NCBI GenBank assembly: GCA_028823955.1 | Contig: JAPPFE010000033.1 | Location: 4,185-54,406, forward strand | Direction: 5' to 3' | Source of the DNA: Candidatus Dadabacteria bacterium | GTDB taxonomy: Bacteria; Desulfobacterota_D; UBA1144; Nemesobacterales; Nemesobacteraceae | DNA: 50,222 bases | Part shown: positions 1-10,500 of the stretch, one piece after another | How the letters are laid out: each line of letters opens with the position of its first letter | Position numbering within the stretch: position 1 is the first letter of the stretch | Notes under the pieces: model-generated | What the model was told of the DNA's origin: nothing | What the model saw: only the letters and a program-made list of their open reading frames with translations | Database searches by the model: none | Position numbers and translations under genes: made by a program

Positions 1-2
1 CT

Positions 3-668
3 TACGGTTTTCCGATGATGGACCTTGTTCAGGAAGGTTCGATAGGACTGATGCGTGCCGTTAAGAAATTCAATCCCTACAGGGGCTACAGGCTCATATC
101 CTATGCCGTCTGGTGGATCAGGGTAAGGATCCAGAACCATATAATGAAGTTCTGGAGCAACGTAAAGATCGGAACAACGCAGTCCCAGAGAAAGCTTTTC
201 CAGAGAATAGAAGGGGCGAAGCGCAAGCTCGGGATAACAGCCGCTAGCATGGAAGATGACGACATAAGCCGTCTTGCGGACCATTTCGGCGTCAAGGAAG
301 AGGAAATCTCAGAGATGCATGTTCGTGCTTCCAAAAGAGATCTTTCCCTCTCGGAACGTCCCGCAGGGGACGATTCCTCAGTCACTTACGCGGAGTTGCT
401 CCCTGATCCGTCGGATAACCAGGAACAGGTGCTCGGTGAGCTCGGGTTTGACAGCCTTGCCAGGGAGAATCTGCGCGAAGCTCTCGAGACGCTCTCCGCA
501 AGGCAGAAAAAAGTGATAAACGAGAGGTATTTCACTGAACCTCCAAGAAAACTCCACGAAATAGCCCAAGATCTCGGGGTTTCCCAGGAGAGGGTAAGGC
601 AGATACAGGCCGAGTCCATAGGGAAACTCAGGGGATACATGGCCGAAAGACTTGAAACTCACCCCTAA
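3..668 (+). CDS. rpoH: RNA polymerase sigma-32 (heat-shock sigma factor), 5'-truncated by window edge
   Basis: The reading frame is open to the left edge, so the N-terminal part is missing; the first visible residues are LYGFPMMDLVQEG. Visible are sigma region 2 (DLVQEGSIGLMRAVKKFNP, then a YAVWWIR segment corresponding to the region 2.4 helix) and a C-terminal region 4 helix-turn-helix ending in the QERVRQIQAESIGKLR recognition helix. The variant TTQSQRKLFQ after region 2 is typical of RpoH rather than RpoD. It directs core polymerase to heat-shock promoters. Only 26 bp separate it from dnaK, so the two are probably co-transcribed; sigma-32 activity is classically controlled by DnaK, which makes the pairing meaningful. 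RpoH family membership is clear; the missing part is only region 1.2 and the start of region 2. Confidence 0.9.
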   Translation, partial: YGFPMMDLVQEGSIGLMRAVKKFNPYRGYRLISYAVWWIRVRIQNHIMKFWSNVKIGTTQSQRKLFQRIEGAKRKLGITAASMEDDDISRLADHFGVKEEEISEMHVRASKRDLSLSERPAGDDSSVTYAELLPDPSDNQEQVLGELGFDSLARENLREALETLSARQKKVINERYFTEPPRKLHEIAQDLGVSQERVRQIQAESIGKLRGYMAERLETHP

Positions 669-694
669 CAAGAAGAAAACCCAGGAGGAATTAA

Positions 695-2614
695 ATGGCT
701 TCTAAGATAATAGGAATAGACCTTGGAACAACTAATTCATGCGTAGCCATCGTTGAGGGCGGCGAGCCAAAAGTGATAATCAACGAGGAAGGCACGAGAA
801 CCACCCCTTCGGTAGTCGCGTTTCTAAAAGGCGGAGAAGAGGTTCTGGTTGGCGGACCGGCGAAGCGCCAGGCCGTCGCCAATCCCGAGAACACCGTCTA
901 CTCTACCAAAAGGCTTATGGGCAGAAGGTTCGAGGAGATATCGAGCGAAGCTGACAGCCTTGCCTACAAAGTAGTGAAATCAGGCAAGTCGGACGCGTGG
1001 GTCGAGGTTGAGGGAAAAGAGTACTCTCCCCCGCAGGTCTCAGCGCATGTGCTCATGAAGCTTAAGAAGGCCGCAGAGGATTACCTGGGTTCAGAAGTCA
1101 CAGAAGCCGTTATCACCGTTCCCGCGTATTTTAACGACAGCCAGCGTCAGGCCACAAAAGATGCCGGGAAAATAGCCGGCCTTGACGTAAAGCGCATAAT
1201 AAACGAACCGACCGCGGCGGCTCTTGCCTACGGATTCGATAAGAAGAAAGAAGGCATGATAGTTGTCTACGATCTCGGAGGCGGAACTTTCGACGTGTCG
1301 GTGCTCGAGGTCGGAAACAACGTCATAGAGGTTAAGTCCACAAACGGCGATACCCATCTCGGAGGAGATGACTTTGACAAGAGGGTGATCGACTACATCA
1401 TCTCCGAGTTCAAAAAGGATTCAGGAATAGACCTCGGGGCGGACAAAATGGCCGTGCAGAGGCTCAGGGAAGCCGCCGAGAAGGCCAAGATCGAGCTTTC
1501 AAACACCGTCGAGACGGAAATAAACCTGCCGTTTATAACGGCTGACGCGAGCGGTCCCAAGCACCTAGTGATGAAGATAACGCGCTCAAAGTTCGAGCAG
1601 TTGATCGAGGATCTCGTAAAGGGCACTTTGAAGCCCTGCGAGCAGGCCCTTAAGGATGCGGGGCTTCGCCCGGGCGAAATAGCCGAGGTGATACTGGTCG
1701 GCGGATCGACCAGAATTCCGCTTGTGCAGAAAGTCGTTACTGACTTCTTCGCAAAGGATCCGAGCAGGGGGATAAACCCTGACGAGGTGGTTGCCATGGG
1801 AGCCGCGATACAGGCGGGTGTCTTGGGAGGAGACGTAACCGACATGCTTCTCCTCGACGTGGTACCGCTCTCACTTGGCATAGAAACCTTGGGAGGGGTC
1901 ATGACCACCATCATCGAGAGAAACACGACCATTCCCACCAAGAAAAGCCAGATCTTCACAACGGCAGAGGACAACCAGAATTCGGTTGAGATCCACGTGC
2001 TTCAGGGAGAGCGGCAGATGGCTAACGACAACAGGACGCTTGCCAGGTTCATTCTGTCGGGTATTCCCGCGGCGGCAAGGGGAATTCCGCAGATAGAGGT
2101 AACTTTCGACACCGATGCCGATGGAATACTCCACGTATCCGCCAAGGACAACGCAACCCAGAAGGAGCAGAAAGTGAAGGTCGAGGCCTCAAGCGGGCTA
2201 AGCAGCGACGAGATCGACTCCATGGTAGAGGAAGCCGAGAAGATGTCCGAGAAGGACAAGGAAAAAAGCGAGCAGGTTCAAAAGAGAAACCAGCTTGACG
2301 AGCTTGTCTACAGGACCGACAAGAGCTTCCAGGAGCTTGGCGACGGTCTCTCCGAGGATGAGAAAAAGGAGCTAGAACAGGCTCTTGAGGAGGGAAGGGA
2401 AGCCCTTAAGTCGGATGACTTGGCCAAAATTGACCTTGCGACGGAGAAGATAACCGCCGTCTCTCACAAACTTGCCGAACTTATGTACAAAAAGCAGCAG
2501 GAAGAAGCCTCTGCGGGTGCCGGGGAGGGTGGACAGGAGAACCCGACGTCAGAGCAGGGGAATTCCACCTCGGGCGACGACGTTATAGACGCCGAGTTTA
2601 CCGAGCAGAAATAA
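695..2614 (+). CDS. dnaK: Molecular chaperone DnaK (Hsp70)
   Basis: A 639-residue Hsp70, full family length. It opens with [18 protein letters not shown], the first phosphate-binding loop of the actin-like ATPase domain. It contains the second loop [16 protein letters not shown], the adenosine motif [13 protein letters not shown] and a substrate-binding domain, and ends in a Gly/Ser/Glu-rich tail with [12 protein letters not shown], close to the classic EEVD-like bacterial end. A strong ribosome-binding site AGGAGG lies about 8 bases before the ATG. It folds cytoplasmic proteins with DnaJ and GrpE. Neither partner gene is next to it here: the gene after dnaK is the start of the defence island, where dnaJ might be expected. 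Co-transcription with rpoH is likely. Confidence 0.98.
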   Translation: MASKIIGIDLGTTNSCVAIVEGGEPKVIINEEGTRTTPSVVAFLKGGEEVLVGGPAKRQAVANPENTVYSTKRLMGRRFEEISSEADSLAYKVVKSGKSDAWVEVEGKEYSPPQVSAHVLMKLKKAAEDYLGSEVTEAVITVPAYFNDSQRQATKDAGKIAGLDVKRIINEPTAAALAYGFDKKKEGMIVVYDLGGGTFDVSVLEVGNNVIEVKSTNGDTHLGGDDFDKRVIDYIISEFKKDSGIDLGADKMAVQRLREAAEKAKIELSNTVETEINLPFITADASGPKHLVMKITRSKFEQLIEDLVKGTLKPCEQALKDAGLRPGEIAEVILVGGSTRIPLVQKVVTDFFAKDPSRGINPDEVVAMGAAIQAGVLGGDVTDMLLLDVVPLSLGIETLGGVMTTIIERNTTIPTKKSQIFTTAEDNQNSVEIHVLQGERQMANDNRTLARFILSGIPAAARGIPQIEVTFDTDADGILHVSAKDNATQKEQKVKVEASSGLSSDEIDSMVEEAEKMSEKDKEKSEQVQKRNQLDELVYRTDKSFQELGDGLSEDEKKELEQALEEGREALKSDDLAKIDLATEKITAVSHKLAELMYKKQQEEASAGAGEGGQENPTSEQGNSTSGDDVIDAEFTEQK

Positions 2615-2666
2615 GCTTTGGGTTCTTAATTAGTCTTCCATTCTTTTTCTTAATCTGATTCTTAAC

Positions 2667-5600
2667 TCAAATAAACCAAGGGGTGCGCTCCAATACATCA
2701 TGGAGCCTGAACTCACCCTGCTGTTGACGCTGAAAGGCAGCTGTTAGATATGCAATATCTTTAGCGTATTTTGTAGTGATTGGCTCTGCGCACAGTGAGT
2801 CAGTGGATGCCCAGTTGAGCTTTGTCAGGCTCAAGATTTGGCGAGCGAGTGCATGATGATCAATCGGAGTTCGTGTCCTGTTAGTTGCCGGATGATCGAC
2901 ATAGACATTAACCTCCAAAGCCTGAGGAGTGCCCCGAATCTTACGATACTGATTATAGCCAGTTGTAGAAATATATATCTGATTGGGTGAACTAATTACA
3001 TAACGCCCACGTGCAACTGAACCATCCGTTTCGGTTCGCTGATCAAACAAGCGCACAGGGTGGTGTGAATTGATCCAGACGAAGACATATTTCCCGTTTG
3101 GTCGAATCTTACGTGCACCTCGTAGGATTGCGTCGCGGTCAGTTCGGCTGAATCGAGCCGAATAATGGAACCACACAGTAGGATGTTCTGACAGGTTGAG
3201 TTTCTCCATAGTCGATGATACGAGTTCCTCATAGTGATGTTCTCTTTCTGTATAGGGCACTGCACCATTACCACCAGAATAAAATTCCCACCGTCCATAG
3301 TGGTTAAACACATTGGCAAACCCCAGCATTCGGTCGTCTAATTGCTCCCGGCTACTCGTATAAGATAATCCGATGAAAAAATCCGCGTCAGGGATGGACT
3401 CCGGTAGTACCCAAGGAGTGACCCCGGTTTTAGCAACGATGTTGAGTGCGAGGTTGAGATCCTTGAAATCTGGATTCTGAAGCGTTGGAGTATCTACCAT
3501 CTGGCACGGTACGCCCGATTCAAGTAGTACACGTTTTGCTTTATAGTAAGGCGAATTCATATCATCGAGGGCGAATCCAGCTTCCGGCGTGTGAACCAGC
3601 ATCACTCGGTTAAGATTTGCGTTGCCGGTCCAAGACGGATACTCGCGGATCAGACGTCGGCATTCTTCATCAACGCTAATTCCGTTTGCGCTTGACACTT
3701 GGGCAAGTTTTATCCGCGTTGAAAATGTTCTTTCCGCACCACGATATCTATAAGTACCCGACTGAAGCCGGGAAACGAGATTACGCATCTGGCTTTCGAA
3801 ACCAGGCTTGACTACTGCGATGATGTCAAGGTCTCGTGGACTGTCTTCATAAGCACCAAATGAGGTGATTCCGTCGCGAATATTTGCTGTCGTCCGTCTC
3901 TTGGCGAACTCAACATCAGGTTCTTGTGTCTCCTGAATACGCCAAGCTCTTTTGCCGTCTCCATGCTCAAGCAGCTTGAGCGGCTTTGTATCAAGTAAGA
4001 TCTTTTTGTCGCCAAGGACCAACGGAAAAATTGTCTTTGCGAGATTAGAAACCGTGGAACTTATCCGTGATGCCCGAATTCGTGCGGCGCCCACTTCGGT
4101 TGACAACGCGGCCTTCTTGATTGCCTTGGAAAGGTTAAAAGCGGGAGCAGCCTCCTGAACAATTTCATCAATCATGTCACGCCGCAAGCTTGGAAATACG
4201 TGCTTTGCTGGCAAAGTATATTGTTCATCGCTGTCAAACAAACAAAGGGTTACATATTCAGTGTCTGCTTCGACTATTTGTCCCCTTATTAGCTTGCCAT
4301 TTAAAGATGCGAATGCTTTTAGTCCTTGCAACGGACTCGAACCGTACTTCGCAATAACTTTCTGAGCTGTCCAGATGCTTTGCACCTGCAATTTGTAATC
4401 AACGACGAGATAGTAGTTCCCATGATAAGATCTGATGCTTAAGGAATAAGCGGGAATATTTCTCAATATGTGCTTTAAAGAGGATGGCAGTTGCTCTTGG
4501 GTGTTTTTGAGATGAACTACGGCTTTTCCCTTGTCAAGACTGTCAATCACCCAGTTGTTTTCCTCCAGCTTATTGCAAAGCGCTTTAAGAAATATCTGGC
4601 GTTGTTCGTAACTGCCGTTCTTAGATGTATTTACTTTTAATCCCCTTAATTGATAAAGGTTTGAAAACTCATCAGAGACAATATCTTGTTCACTAGCTAA
4701 TCCTGTTGGTTTAACTTCACGACGCGACGCATCATTGCGCAGAACAACAATGGTTTCAGTCTCTTTCAAAACGTAGGTAGGGGATGGAAGACCAAGTTCT
4801 TTCATCTCGTCACGCATTCGGCGAGTGCCCTCACGGATTGCTTTGACGTAAGGATTACCCCTTGCATCTTTCATTGATCGGAACCAGTCTATGATCTTCC
4901 GGTTTCTCGGGAAACTCTCGAGCATCTGTTCAGTTAAAGAAAACTCTGCCGGTATGGATCTGGGCTGCAGCAGTCGTCCCGGACTCTTCACGACGAACGA
5001 GTCTGTGTATTTTTCACATGTGATCGGTTGCTGTGAGATTCCGTAGTCGCGATGTACTACCGCGTTTACTACTGCTTCGTCAATTGTTATATTGGGATAT
5101 TCTGGTTCTGAGGTGAATCCACCTTCAGTTGAACGGACTTCATATTTTTTGAAGAATCCCGATTCAGTTATAAAAACCCGAAAGTCGCGTATCTGTTTAG
5201 TCAGGGATCCATCAAAGTCTTTTTCAAAAGAGGGTGTCGGGCGTTCATCCTCATCTTCATACGAGCATTCAAAGCGCAGAAGACGTATATAGGACTGGGG
5301 TAATACACGTTGCGGATTGTAAGTAAAGAACAATAACCCGGCGTTTGTCCACTGGTAATCGTTAGGATTCCCGTTCACAGCGCCTGCATCTCGCAGTACC
5401 TGCTCTAATGGTCGGTTATCATTTCCTTCTATTCGACTTTTGATAAATTCTTCCAGTACAGCATTGTCTATATCGTCTGGATTAAATACTTCAGTTTGAA
5501 TGCGTTCGAAGTCTACTACTTTTCGATCACGTTTTACCTGCTCAAGCTCCGGTCCGCGCAATTGTATACTGGCGTAACCTCTCCTAAGCCATGCAGCATC

Positions 5601-6053
5601 ATCCTTTATGCGGTAACAAAATGTTCGCTCATTCGATTCAACCATGAACAATGCGATATTGACAGTGCTTCCCTTAACCGTCACCGGGTGCAGTTTTGAT
5701 TTTATCATGATTCCCGCCATGCCCTGCGGATTTAGAAGAGCGTTTTTCTCACCTTCACCGAGAAAATCAACGCCAGTAATTTGACCTGTCTTGCTGATTC
5801 CGAGAATGAGAAGACCACCATTGGCATTAGCAAATGCCGACATAGTTTTTTCAACGTGTTCCAAAACAGTTTGGAAACTTGTTTTTTGCATTTTTCCCTT
5901 ATTGTCAATTTGTCCCACCTGTTTGCGGTCGAAATGTTGACCTTCAAATTCATTGTCATCCGATACGCAGATGAAGTCCAGATGAGAGGTTGGGTCCGCA
6001 AAAACAGCTTTGAAGTCAGGTTTCAACATTCTATCGAGATGTTTTTCCGGCAA
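2667..6053 (-). CDS. Schlafen/AlbA_2-GHKL-Argonaute (MID-PIWI) fusion protein, probably non-slicing
   Basis: 1128 residues counted from a TTG at 6053; an ATG eight codons on (6029) is an equally good start, and a stop codon lies just upstream. Residues about 35-175 look like the AlbA_2 (Schlafen) domain, with E37, the FDRK motif at 41-44 and ANANGGLLILGI at 75-86. Residues about 180-430 resemble the COG2865 region, with E326, N330 and HRDYG at 334-338 as in GHKL-type folds. Residues 460-800 look like an Argonaute N/L1/PAZ-like segment. MID follows, with YYK at 836-838, Q851 and K875, matching the Y-K-Q-K 5'-phosphate pocket. PIWI runs from 884 to 1128, with the signature end LTKLNWAS and PITTKYAKDIAYL. 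The expected first catalytic Asp is Ser897 (IGLSY) and the second appears to be Asn995 (WINSHH), so slicing is probably lost. Inferred role: guide-loaded sensor with an attached Schlafen-type nuclease effector. The Argonaute assignment is from motifs by eye. Confidence 0.75.
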   Translation of the reverse strand: MPEKHLDRMLKPDFKAVFADPTSHLDFICVSDDNEFEGQHFDRKQVGQIDNKGKMQKTSFQTVLEHVEKTMSAFANANGGLLILGISKTGQITGVDFLGEGEKNALLNPQGMAGIMIKSKLHPVTVKGSTVNIALFMVESNERTFCYRIKDDAAWLRRGYASIQLRGPELEQVKRDRKVVDFERIQTEVFNPDDIDNAVLEEFIKSRIEGNDNRPLEQVLRDAGAVNGNPNDYQWTNAGLLFFTYNPQRVLPQSYIRLLRFECSYEDEDERPTPSFEKDFDGSLTKQIRDFRVFITESGFFKKYEVRSTEGGFTSEPEYPNITIDEAVVNAVVHRDYGISQQPITCEKYTDSFVVKSPGRLLQPRSIPAEFSLTEQMLESFPRNRKIIDWFRSMKDARGNPYVKAIREGTRRMRDEMKELGLPSPTYVLKETETIVVLRNDASRREVKPTGLASEQDIVSDEFSNLYQLRGLKVNTSKNGSYEQRQIFLKALCNKLEENNWVIDSLDKGKAVVHLKNTQEQLPSSLKHILRNIPAYSLSIRSYHGNYYLVVDYKLQVQSIWTAQKVIAKYGSSPLQGLKAFASLNGKLIRGQIVEADTEYVTLCLFDSDEQYTLPAKHVFPSLRRDMIDEIVQEAAPAFNLSKAIKKAALSTEVGAARIRASRISSTVSNLAKTIFPLVLGDKKILLDTKPLKLLEHGDGKRAWRIQETQEPDVEFAKRRTTANIRDGITSFGAYEDSPRDLDIIAVVKPGFESQMRNLVSRLQSGTYRYRGAERTFSTRIKLAQVSSANGISVDEECRRLIREYPSWTGNANLNRVMLVHTPEAGFALDDMNSPYYKAKRVLLESGVPCQMVDTPTLQNPDFKDLNLALNIVAKTGVTPWVLPESIPDADFFIGLSYTSSREQLDDRMLGFANVFNHYGRWEFYSGGNGAVPYTEREHHYEELVSSTMEKLNLSEHPTVWFHYSARFSRTDRDAILRGARKIRPNGKYVFVWINSHHPVRLFDQRTETDGSVARGRYVISSPNQIYISTTGYNQYRKIRGTPQALEVNVYVDHPATNRTRTPIDHHALARQILSLTKLNWASTDSLCAEPITTKYAKDIAYLTAAFQRQQQGEFRLHDVLERTPWFI

Positions 6054-6067
6054 AAATTAACCGGAAA
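6044..6067. promoter_or_regulatory. Inverted repeat overlapping the start region of the Argonaute fusion gene
   Basis: Perfect 7-bp arms TTTCCGG (6044-6050) and CCGGAAA (6061-6067) flank a 10-base AT-rich loop. The element covers the TTG start codon at 6053 and lies 15 bases before the alternative ATG at 6029. It could be an operator or a hairpin in the 5' end of the mRNA. No clear Shine-Dalgarno sequence is seen for either start, which fits translation being weak or controlled. Confidence 0.45.
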
Positions 6068-6202
6068 GGTAGTGCCCAAAGTAAAACAAGCTCCTCCCAA
6101 ATTTTCTATATGTTGTGTTAAAGAACAACTGGTCACATATATATTGAATGTGCGTCTTAAAAAGGAAATGTCAAGAGATATTAATAAAACTGGTTAGCAT
6201 CA

Positions 6203-6240
6203 TGCACTATTATGTGCAATGCAGAGATCAGAGAGATCAG
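6203..6240. repeat. Small inverted and tandem repeats between the divergent island operons
   Basis: The gap between the Argonaute gene and the DUF4143 gene (6054-6321) holds an inverted repeat TGCAC-N6-GTGCA at 6203-6218. It is followed at once by a perfect tandem 9-bp repeat AGAGATCAG (6223-6231 and 6232-6240). Such elements between divergent genes are often regulator sites, but no regulator gene lies next to them. The rest of the gap is AT-rich, with no convincing ORF or RNA gene. Confidence 0.35.
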
Positions 6241-6285
6241 ATGCTCTCGTAACGGAATATTGTTTTTGTTTAATAAAATGTTCTC

Positions 6286-6314
6286 TTGACTATTTTTACT
6301 CAATAATGTAATTT
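6286..6314 (+). promoter_or_regulatory. Possible sigma-70 promoter for the plus-strand island operon
   Basis: TTGACT at 6286-6291 and TAATTT at 6309-6314 are separated by 17 bases. The predicted transcription start would fall at or just before the ATG at 6322, giving a leaderless or nearly leaderless mRNA; consistent with this, no Shine-Dalgarno sequence precedes the ATG. The -10 match is modest. Confidence 0.4.
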
Positions 6315-6321
6315 TATACAT

Positions 6322-7575
6322 ATGAAATCTTTTCAGCGTTCTCAGGTTGCAGTGCTTTGCGACCGATTAGCCGAACCTCCCCACCATATTATTACCATTT
6401 TCGGGCCTCGCCAGACCGGAAAAACCACCATCGTGCAACAGGCGCTTCGGCGGATAGATGTCGGGAGCCGTTACTTGGCGGTTGATGAACCCCGGCCTCC
6501 AGGGCCGCGTGGTTCATACGATGAATCAGAAACAATCCCGGTTTTTTCATATGAGCGCGGCACGGACTGGCTGGTGCGAGTCTGGGAGGAAGCCCGCCGC
6601 GAGGCACAGCGATCCGGACGGGGATTCGTTCTGGCACTGGATGAGATTCAGAGAATTCCCCAGTGGTCACAGACCTTAAAGGGGCTCTGGGATGCCGACC
6701 GCGCCCAGGATTGTCCTCTGCACGTAGTTATTCTGGGTTCGGCGCCTCTGCTCATGCAGTCAGGACTTAACGAGAGTCTTGCTGGTCGTTTTGAACCTAT
6801 ACGCGTTGCGCACTGGTCCTTTGAGGAAATGTCCAATGCCTTCGGTTTTAGTTTGGATGAATACTTGTATTTCGGCGGCTACCCGGGCTCAGCCAAGTTC
6901 GTTCAAGATCTGGACCGGTGGCGCGCTCATATTCTCCAGGCTATCGTCATGTCTAGTATCGGCCGGGATATTCTCTCCATGACGCGGGTGGACAAGCCGG
7001 AACTGCTCAAACGGCTTTTCGAGCACGGAGCGGATTATTCAGGGCAGATTCTTTCGTACACCAAAATGCTAGGTCAACTTATGGATGCCGGCAACACGAC
7101 CACCTTAGCGCGTTACCTTGACCTGCTGTCGGATGCCGGTCTGCTCGTGGGTTTCGGGAAATACCATAATAAATCTCATCTTCGTAAGGGGTCAAGCCCC
7201 AAGTTAAACGTGCTCAACACCGCTTTGATGACGGTCGGTTCTGGGTATTCCTTTGAAGAAGCTATGGCAGACCGGACATTCAGGGGGCGCATAGTCGAAA
7301 GTGCGGTCGGTGCTCACCTGTCAAACACCGCGACACCCGATATCAGTGTTTATTACTGGCGGGACAAATCGCTTGAGGTCGACTTTGTCCTCAGGCGCGG
7401 CCCTCACCTTATTCCCGTTGAAGTGAAAAGCGGCCGGAAGTCTGTGCATCTCGGGGGGATTGAAGCGTTTAAGCGGAATTTTGGTGCCCGTCGTTCGCTT
7501 CTTGTCGGAGAAGGTGGCATACCGCTTCATGAGTTTTTCACGGTGCCCGTGAATCAATGGTTTGAGGAAAAATGA
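6322..7575 (+). CDS. AAA_14/DUF4143 family ATPase
   Basis: 417 residues. Walker A GPRQTGKTT (28-36) and Walker B FVLALDEIQ (102-110) form an AAA-type ATPase core. The C-terminal DUF4143 part carries an EVDFVL...PVEVKSG pattern with D354, E367 and K369, the arrangement of a PD-(D/E)XK nuclease-like fold common in this family. Proteins of this type are widespread and poorly understood, and often sit in defence or toxin-antitoxin neighbourhoods. The stop codon overlaps the start of the next gene by 4 bp (ATGA), so the two are translationally coupled and probably act together. It may be the first gene of the plus-strand island operon. Family assignment is firm; the role is unknown. Confidence 0.85.
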   Translation: MKSFQRSQVAVLCDRLAEPPHHIITIFGPRQTGKTTIVQQALRRIDVGSRYLAVDEPRPPGPRGSYDESETIPVFSYERGTDWLVRVWEEARREAQRSGRGFVLALDEIQRIPQWSQTLKGLWDADRAQDCPLHVVILGSAPLLMQSGLNESLAGRFEPIRVAHWSFEEMSNAFGFSLDEYLYFGGYPGSAKFVQDLDRWRAHILQAIVMSSIGRDILSMTRVDKPELLKRLFEHGADYSGQILSYTKMLGQLMDAGNTTTLARYLDLLSDAGLLVGFGKYHNKSHLRKGSSPKLNVLNTALMTVGSGYSFEEAMADRTFRGRIVESAVGAHLSNTATPDISVYYWRDKSLEVDFVLRRGPHLIPVEVKSGRKSVHLGGIEAFKRNFGARRSLLVGEGGIPLHEFFTVPVNQWFEEK

Positions 7576-10500
7576 ACAAAATCGTCCCACGCACGTGCAA
7601 GGAGGTTCTGCCACCGGATTCGGACCAGGATAAGGGTTCCCTGCCCCTGAAGGAATTTCGCTCCGCTATGGCCTATGTGCTGCTGGGCAACCCCGGTTCT
7701 GGCAAAACGACCGTGTTTGAGACTGAATGCAAAGCACTCGGAGATGACGCGTGTTTTATCACTGCGCGCGATTTTCTCGCTCTTGACCCGGACAGTCATC
7801 CCGAGTGGCGGGGTAAGACTCTTTTTATTGACGGACTTGATGAAATTCGCACCAGCGCGTACGACGCGCGCAGGCCTCTGGACAAAATCCGCAACCGCAT
7901 TGATAAGCTTGGAAAACCGCGCTTTCGCATCTCATGCCGCAGTGCGGACTGGCTGGGGGAAAACGATCTGAAACACTTGGCGCGTGTGTCGAAAGATTCC
8001 GCAGTAACTGTCCTGCTCCTTGATCCCCTGACGGACTCGGATGTCGTCAGTATTCTGGACAGGCATCCAGACATCCACGACTCTCAGGAATTCATCGCAT
8101 CGGCTTGGAAATGGGGGGTGAAAGGACTGCTGGCAAACCCACAGAATCTTAAATTGCTGATCAGGAGTGTAGTCAAAGATGGCAGGTGGCCGGAAAACCT
8201 TCTTGAGACTTTTGAGAAGGCCTGTTCACAGATGATCCGAGAGCACAATGAAGAACACAGGGAGGAGCAACAGTACACCACTTGCCAGCTTCTTGATGCC
8301 GCTGGATATCTCTGCGCCGTTTCGCTGGTTTGCGGGTCTGCCGGATTTGCGCGGGGTTGTGATTCCGCGGATGAAGATTATCTGGATCTTGACCGTTTGA
8401 ACTACGACCACCACGAGGCGCTCGGCGCTGCACTTTCAACTAGGTTGTTTGAGGCGGAATCCGATAATCGTCGTTTTGTTCCCGTTCATCGATACATTGC
8501 TGAATTTCTCGGCGCGCGCTGCCTCGCCCGCCTGATTGACAAAGGAGTTCCGCCCCGGCGGATACTCGCTCTGGTTACCGGAGAATACGGAGTCGTGGTC
8601 ACGCAGATGAGAGGTCTTTGCGCGTGGCTCGCAGTTCATTGCGAGAAAATCCGCGTGAACCTCATCAAGCGCAATCCTATCGGCATCTTTCTGTACGGAG
8701 ATATCAGCGTATTCTCGAATGAAGAGAATATGGCGCTCCTGGAAGCCCTGTGCCGTGAGAGGTACCGACCGGGTTCCGCATTCACGGTGGTCGATGTGTA
8801 TAGGACGCTTACCGCTCCTAAAATGGAATCTATCTTCAGAGATGTCCTGACTAGTCCCCGCCGTAGCGAACAGCATCAGGCATTAACCGAGTTTATATTA
8901 GACGTTTTGAAACAATATGAATTCATGCCGGGTTTTTCCGAGATTCTGCTAGAAATCGTCCGTGATAACACTTGGCTGCCTTACATTAATAAATTAGCCC
9001 TTGATACATTTATCTCTACTTGTCCGAAAGATTCGGAAATTAGGGGCGAACTCAAAGCATTACTGGCGGATATTCACGACGGAAGCATCTCCGATCCTGA
9101 CAACGAACTCCTCGGGACGTTGCTTTTGAAACTCTACCCCCGACAATTGCCTCCATCTGAGATTTGGGATTACCTTTACGAGCCGGTAGGTCGGGAGTCA
9201 GAAGGTACATACTGGCAGTTCTGGCAATCTGCTTTTTGCGACAGATTTTTAGAGAACCCAGAGGTGGAGGAACTTGAGGTGGAGGAACTTTTAGACAGTC
9301 TGTGGCGGCGGATTTCCGGTTTGCGAACCGCTTTTGATACTTGGCTCCTGAATGATCTTCCCCTCAGACTTTTGCTTTGCGGCCTACAGATGCATGGAGA
9401 CCGAATAGGCCGGGAACGTCTTTATGACTGGCTCGGTGTCGGATTGTCTGAGAATGTAAAGCATGACGAATATTGTCTGGAACCGATTAGTCAGATACGT
9501 GCTTGGCTTGAACAGTCTCCTGAGATTCAAAAGACTATTTTTGAAGAAGGTCTGAACCGATGTTCCGAATCCACTGAATTCAGTTATCACGCACTCAATA
9601 TACAAAGGCGGCTGTATGGAGCGACTCCTCCACCTGATTTTGGTCTCTGGTGCCTGAAAAAAGCTGTTGCAATGCCAGAGAGCAGGTCGCAAGCCTCCCG
9701 GTTTTTGCTCATACAGGCCGTTGAAGCGCACAAGTATCAAAACGGCAACGAAGGATTATCCCTTGAAGTCTTGGGGGAAACCACGAAAAACAGCGGAAAT
9801 TTATCTGACGCCCTGAAGTGCCTGATCGTGGAACCGGAGGTTCAGAATGAACTTCCGTGGAGAGACGGCGGACAAAGCCGTGAAGAAAAAGAGGAGAATG
9901 AAGATAGGCAATGGATAGACCATGTTTATACCAACAAGGATGCTTTGTGCGCAAACGTTGCCCACCCGGGACTGCTTCACGAAATCGCTGAGATATATTT
10001 TGGAAACTACTACTCCTGGCAGGATTACTACGGTCCGGAGAATATAAGGAAATGGCTTCCAGGCCACGGCGACTTGGTCAAGGCTGCACTTGTGGGACTT
10101 CGCAGGACAATTGAACGGGAGGATGTTCCTTGCACCGATGAGATTTTCGATCTTCTAGGTGAAGGCAGGACGCACTCTATAGGACTGCCTTTTCTTGCGG
10201 GCTTAGCAGAAGTCGAAAGAACGGAGTCGCAAGACTCCTCGCTATGGGAAGAGACCTGTATTCGCAGGGCGCTTCTTTTTTATTATCTTGCGCGCGTCAA
10301 CAATAGCTATGAGCCCAAATGGTACCTGCGGCTTGTTAAGACGCATCCTGAGATCGTGGCCGATACTCAGGCACGGTTTGCCGTTTTCGGTTTTCGAGGC
10401 GGCATAGAGGATATTCGCAAGCTTCGGGAGCTTGCCCGAAATAACAGGCATGCTCAAGTTGCCCACATCATAAGTTTGCCCTTGCTTCAATCTTTCCCGG

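Noticed and set aside
2615-2666. tRNA or attachment site after dnaK
   Set aside because: No cloverleaf and no repeat matching the other island end could be found.
5781-6197. 138-residue plus-strand ORF over the Argonaute 5' end
   Set aside because: Antisense shadow of the fusion gene with no ribosome site and no recognisable protein features.
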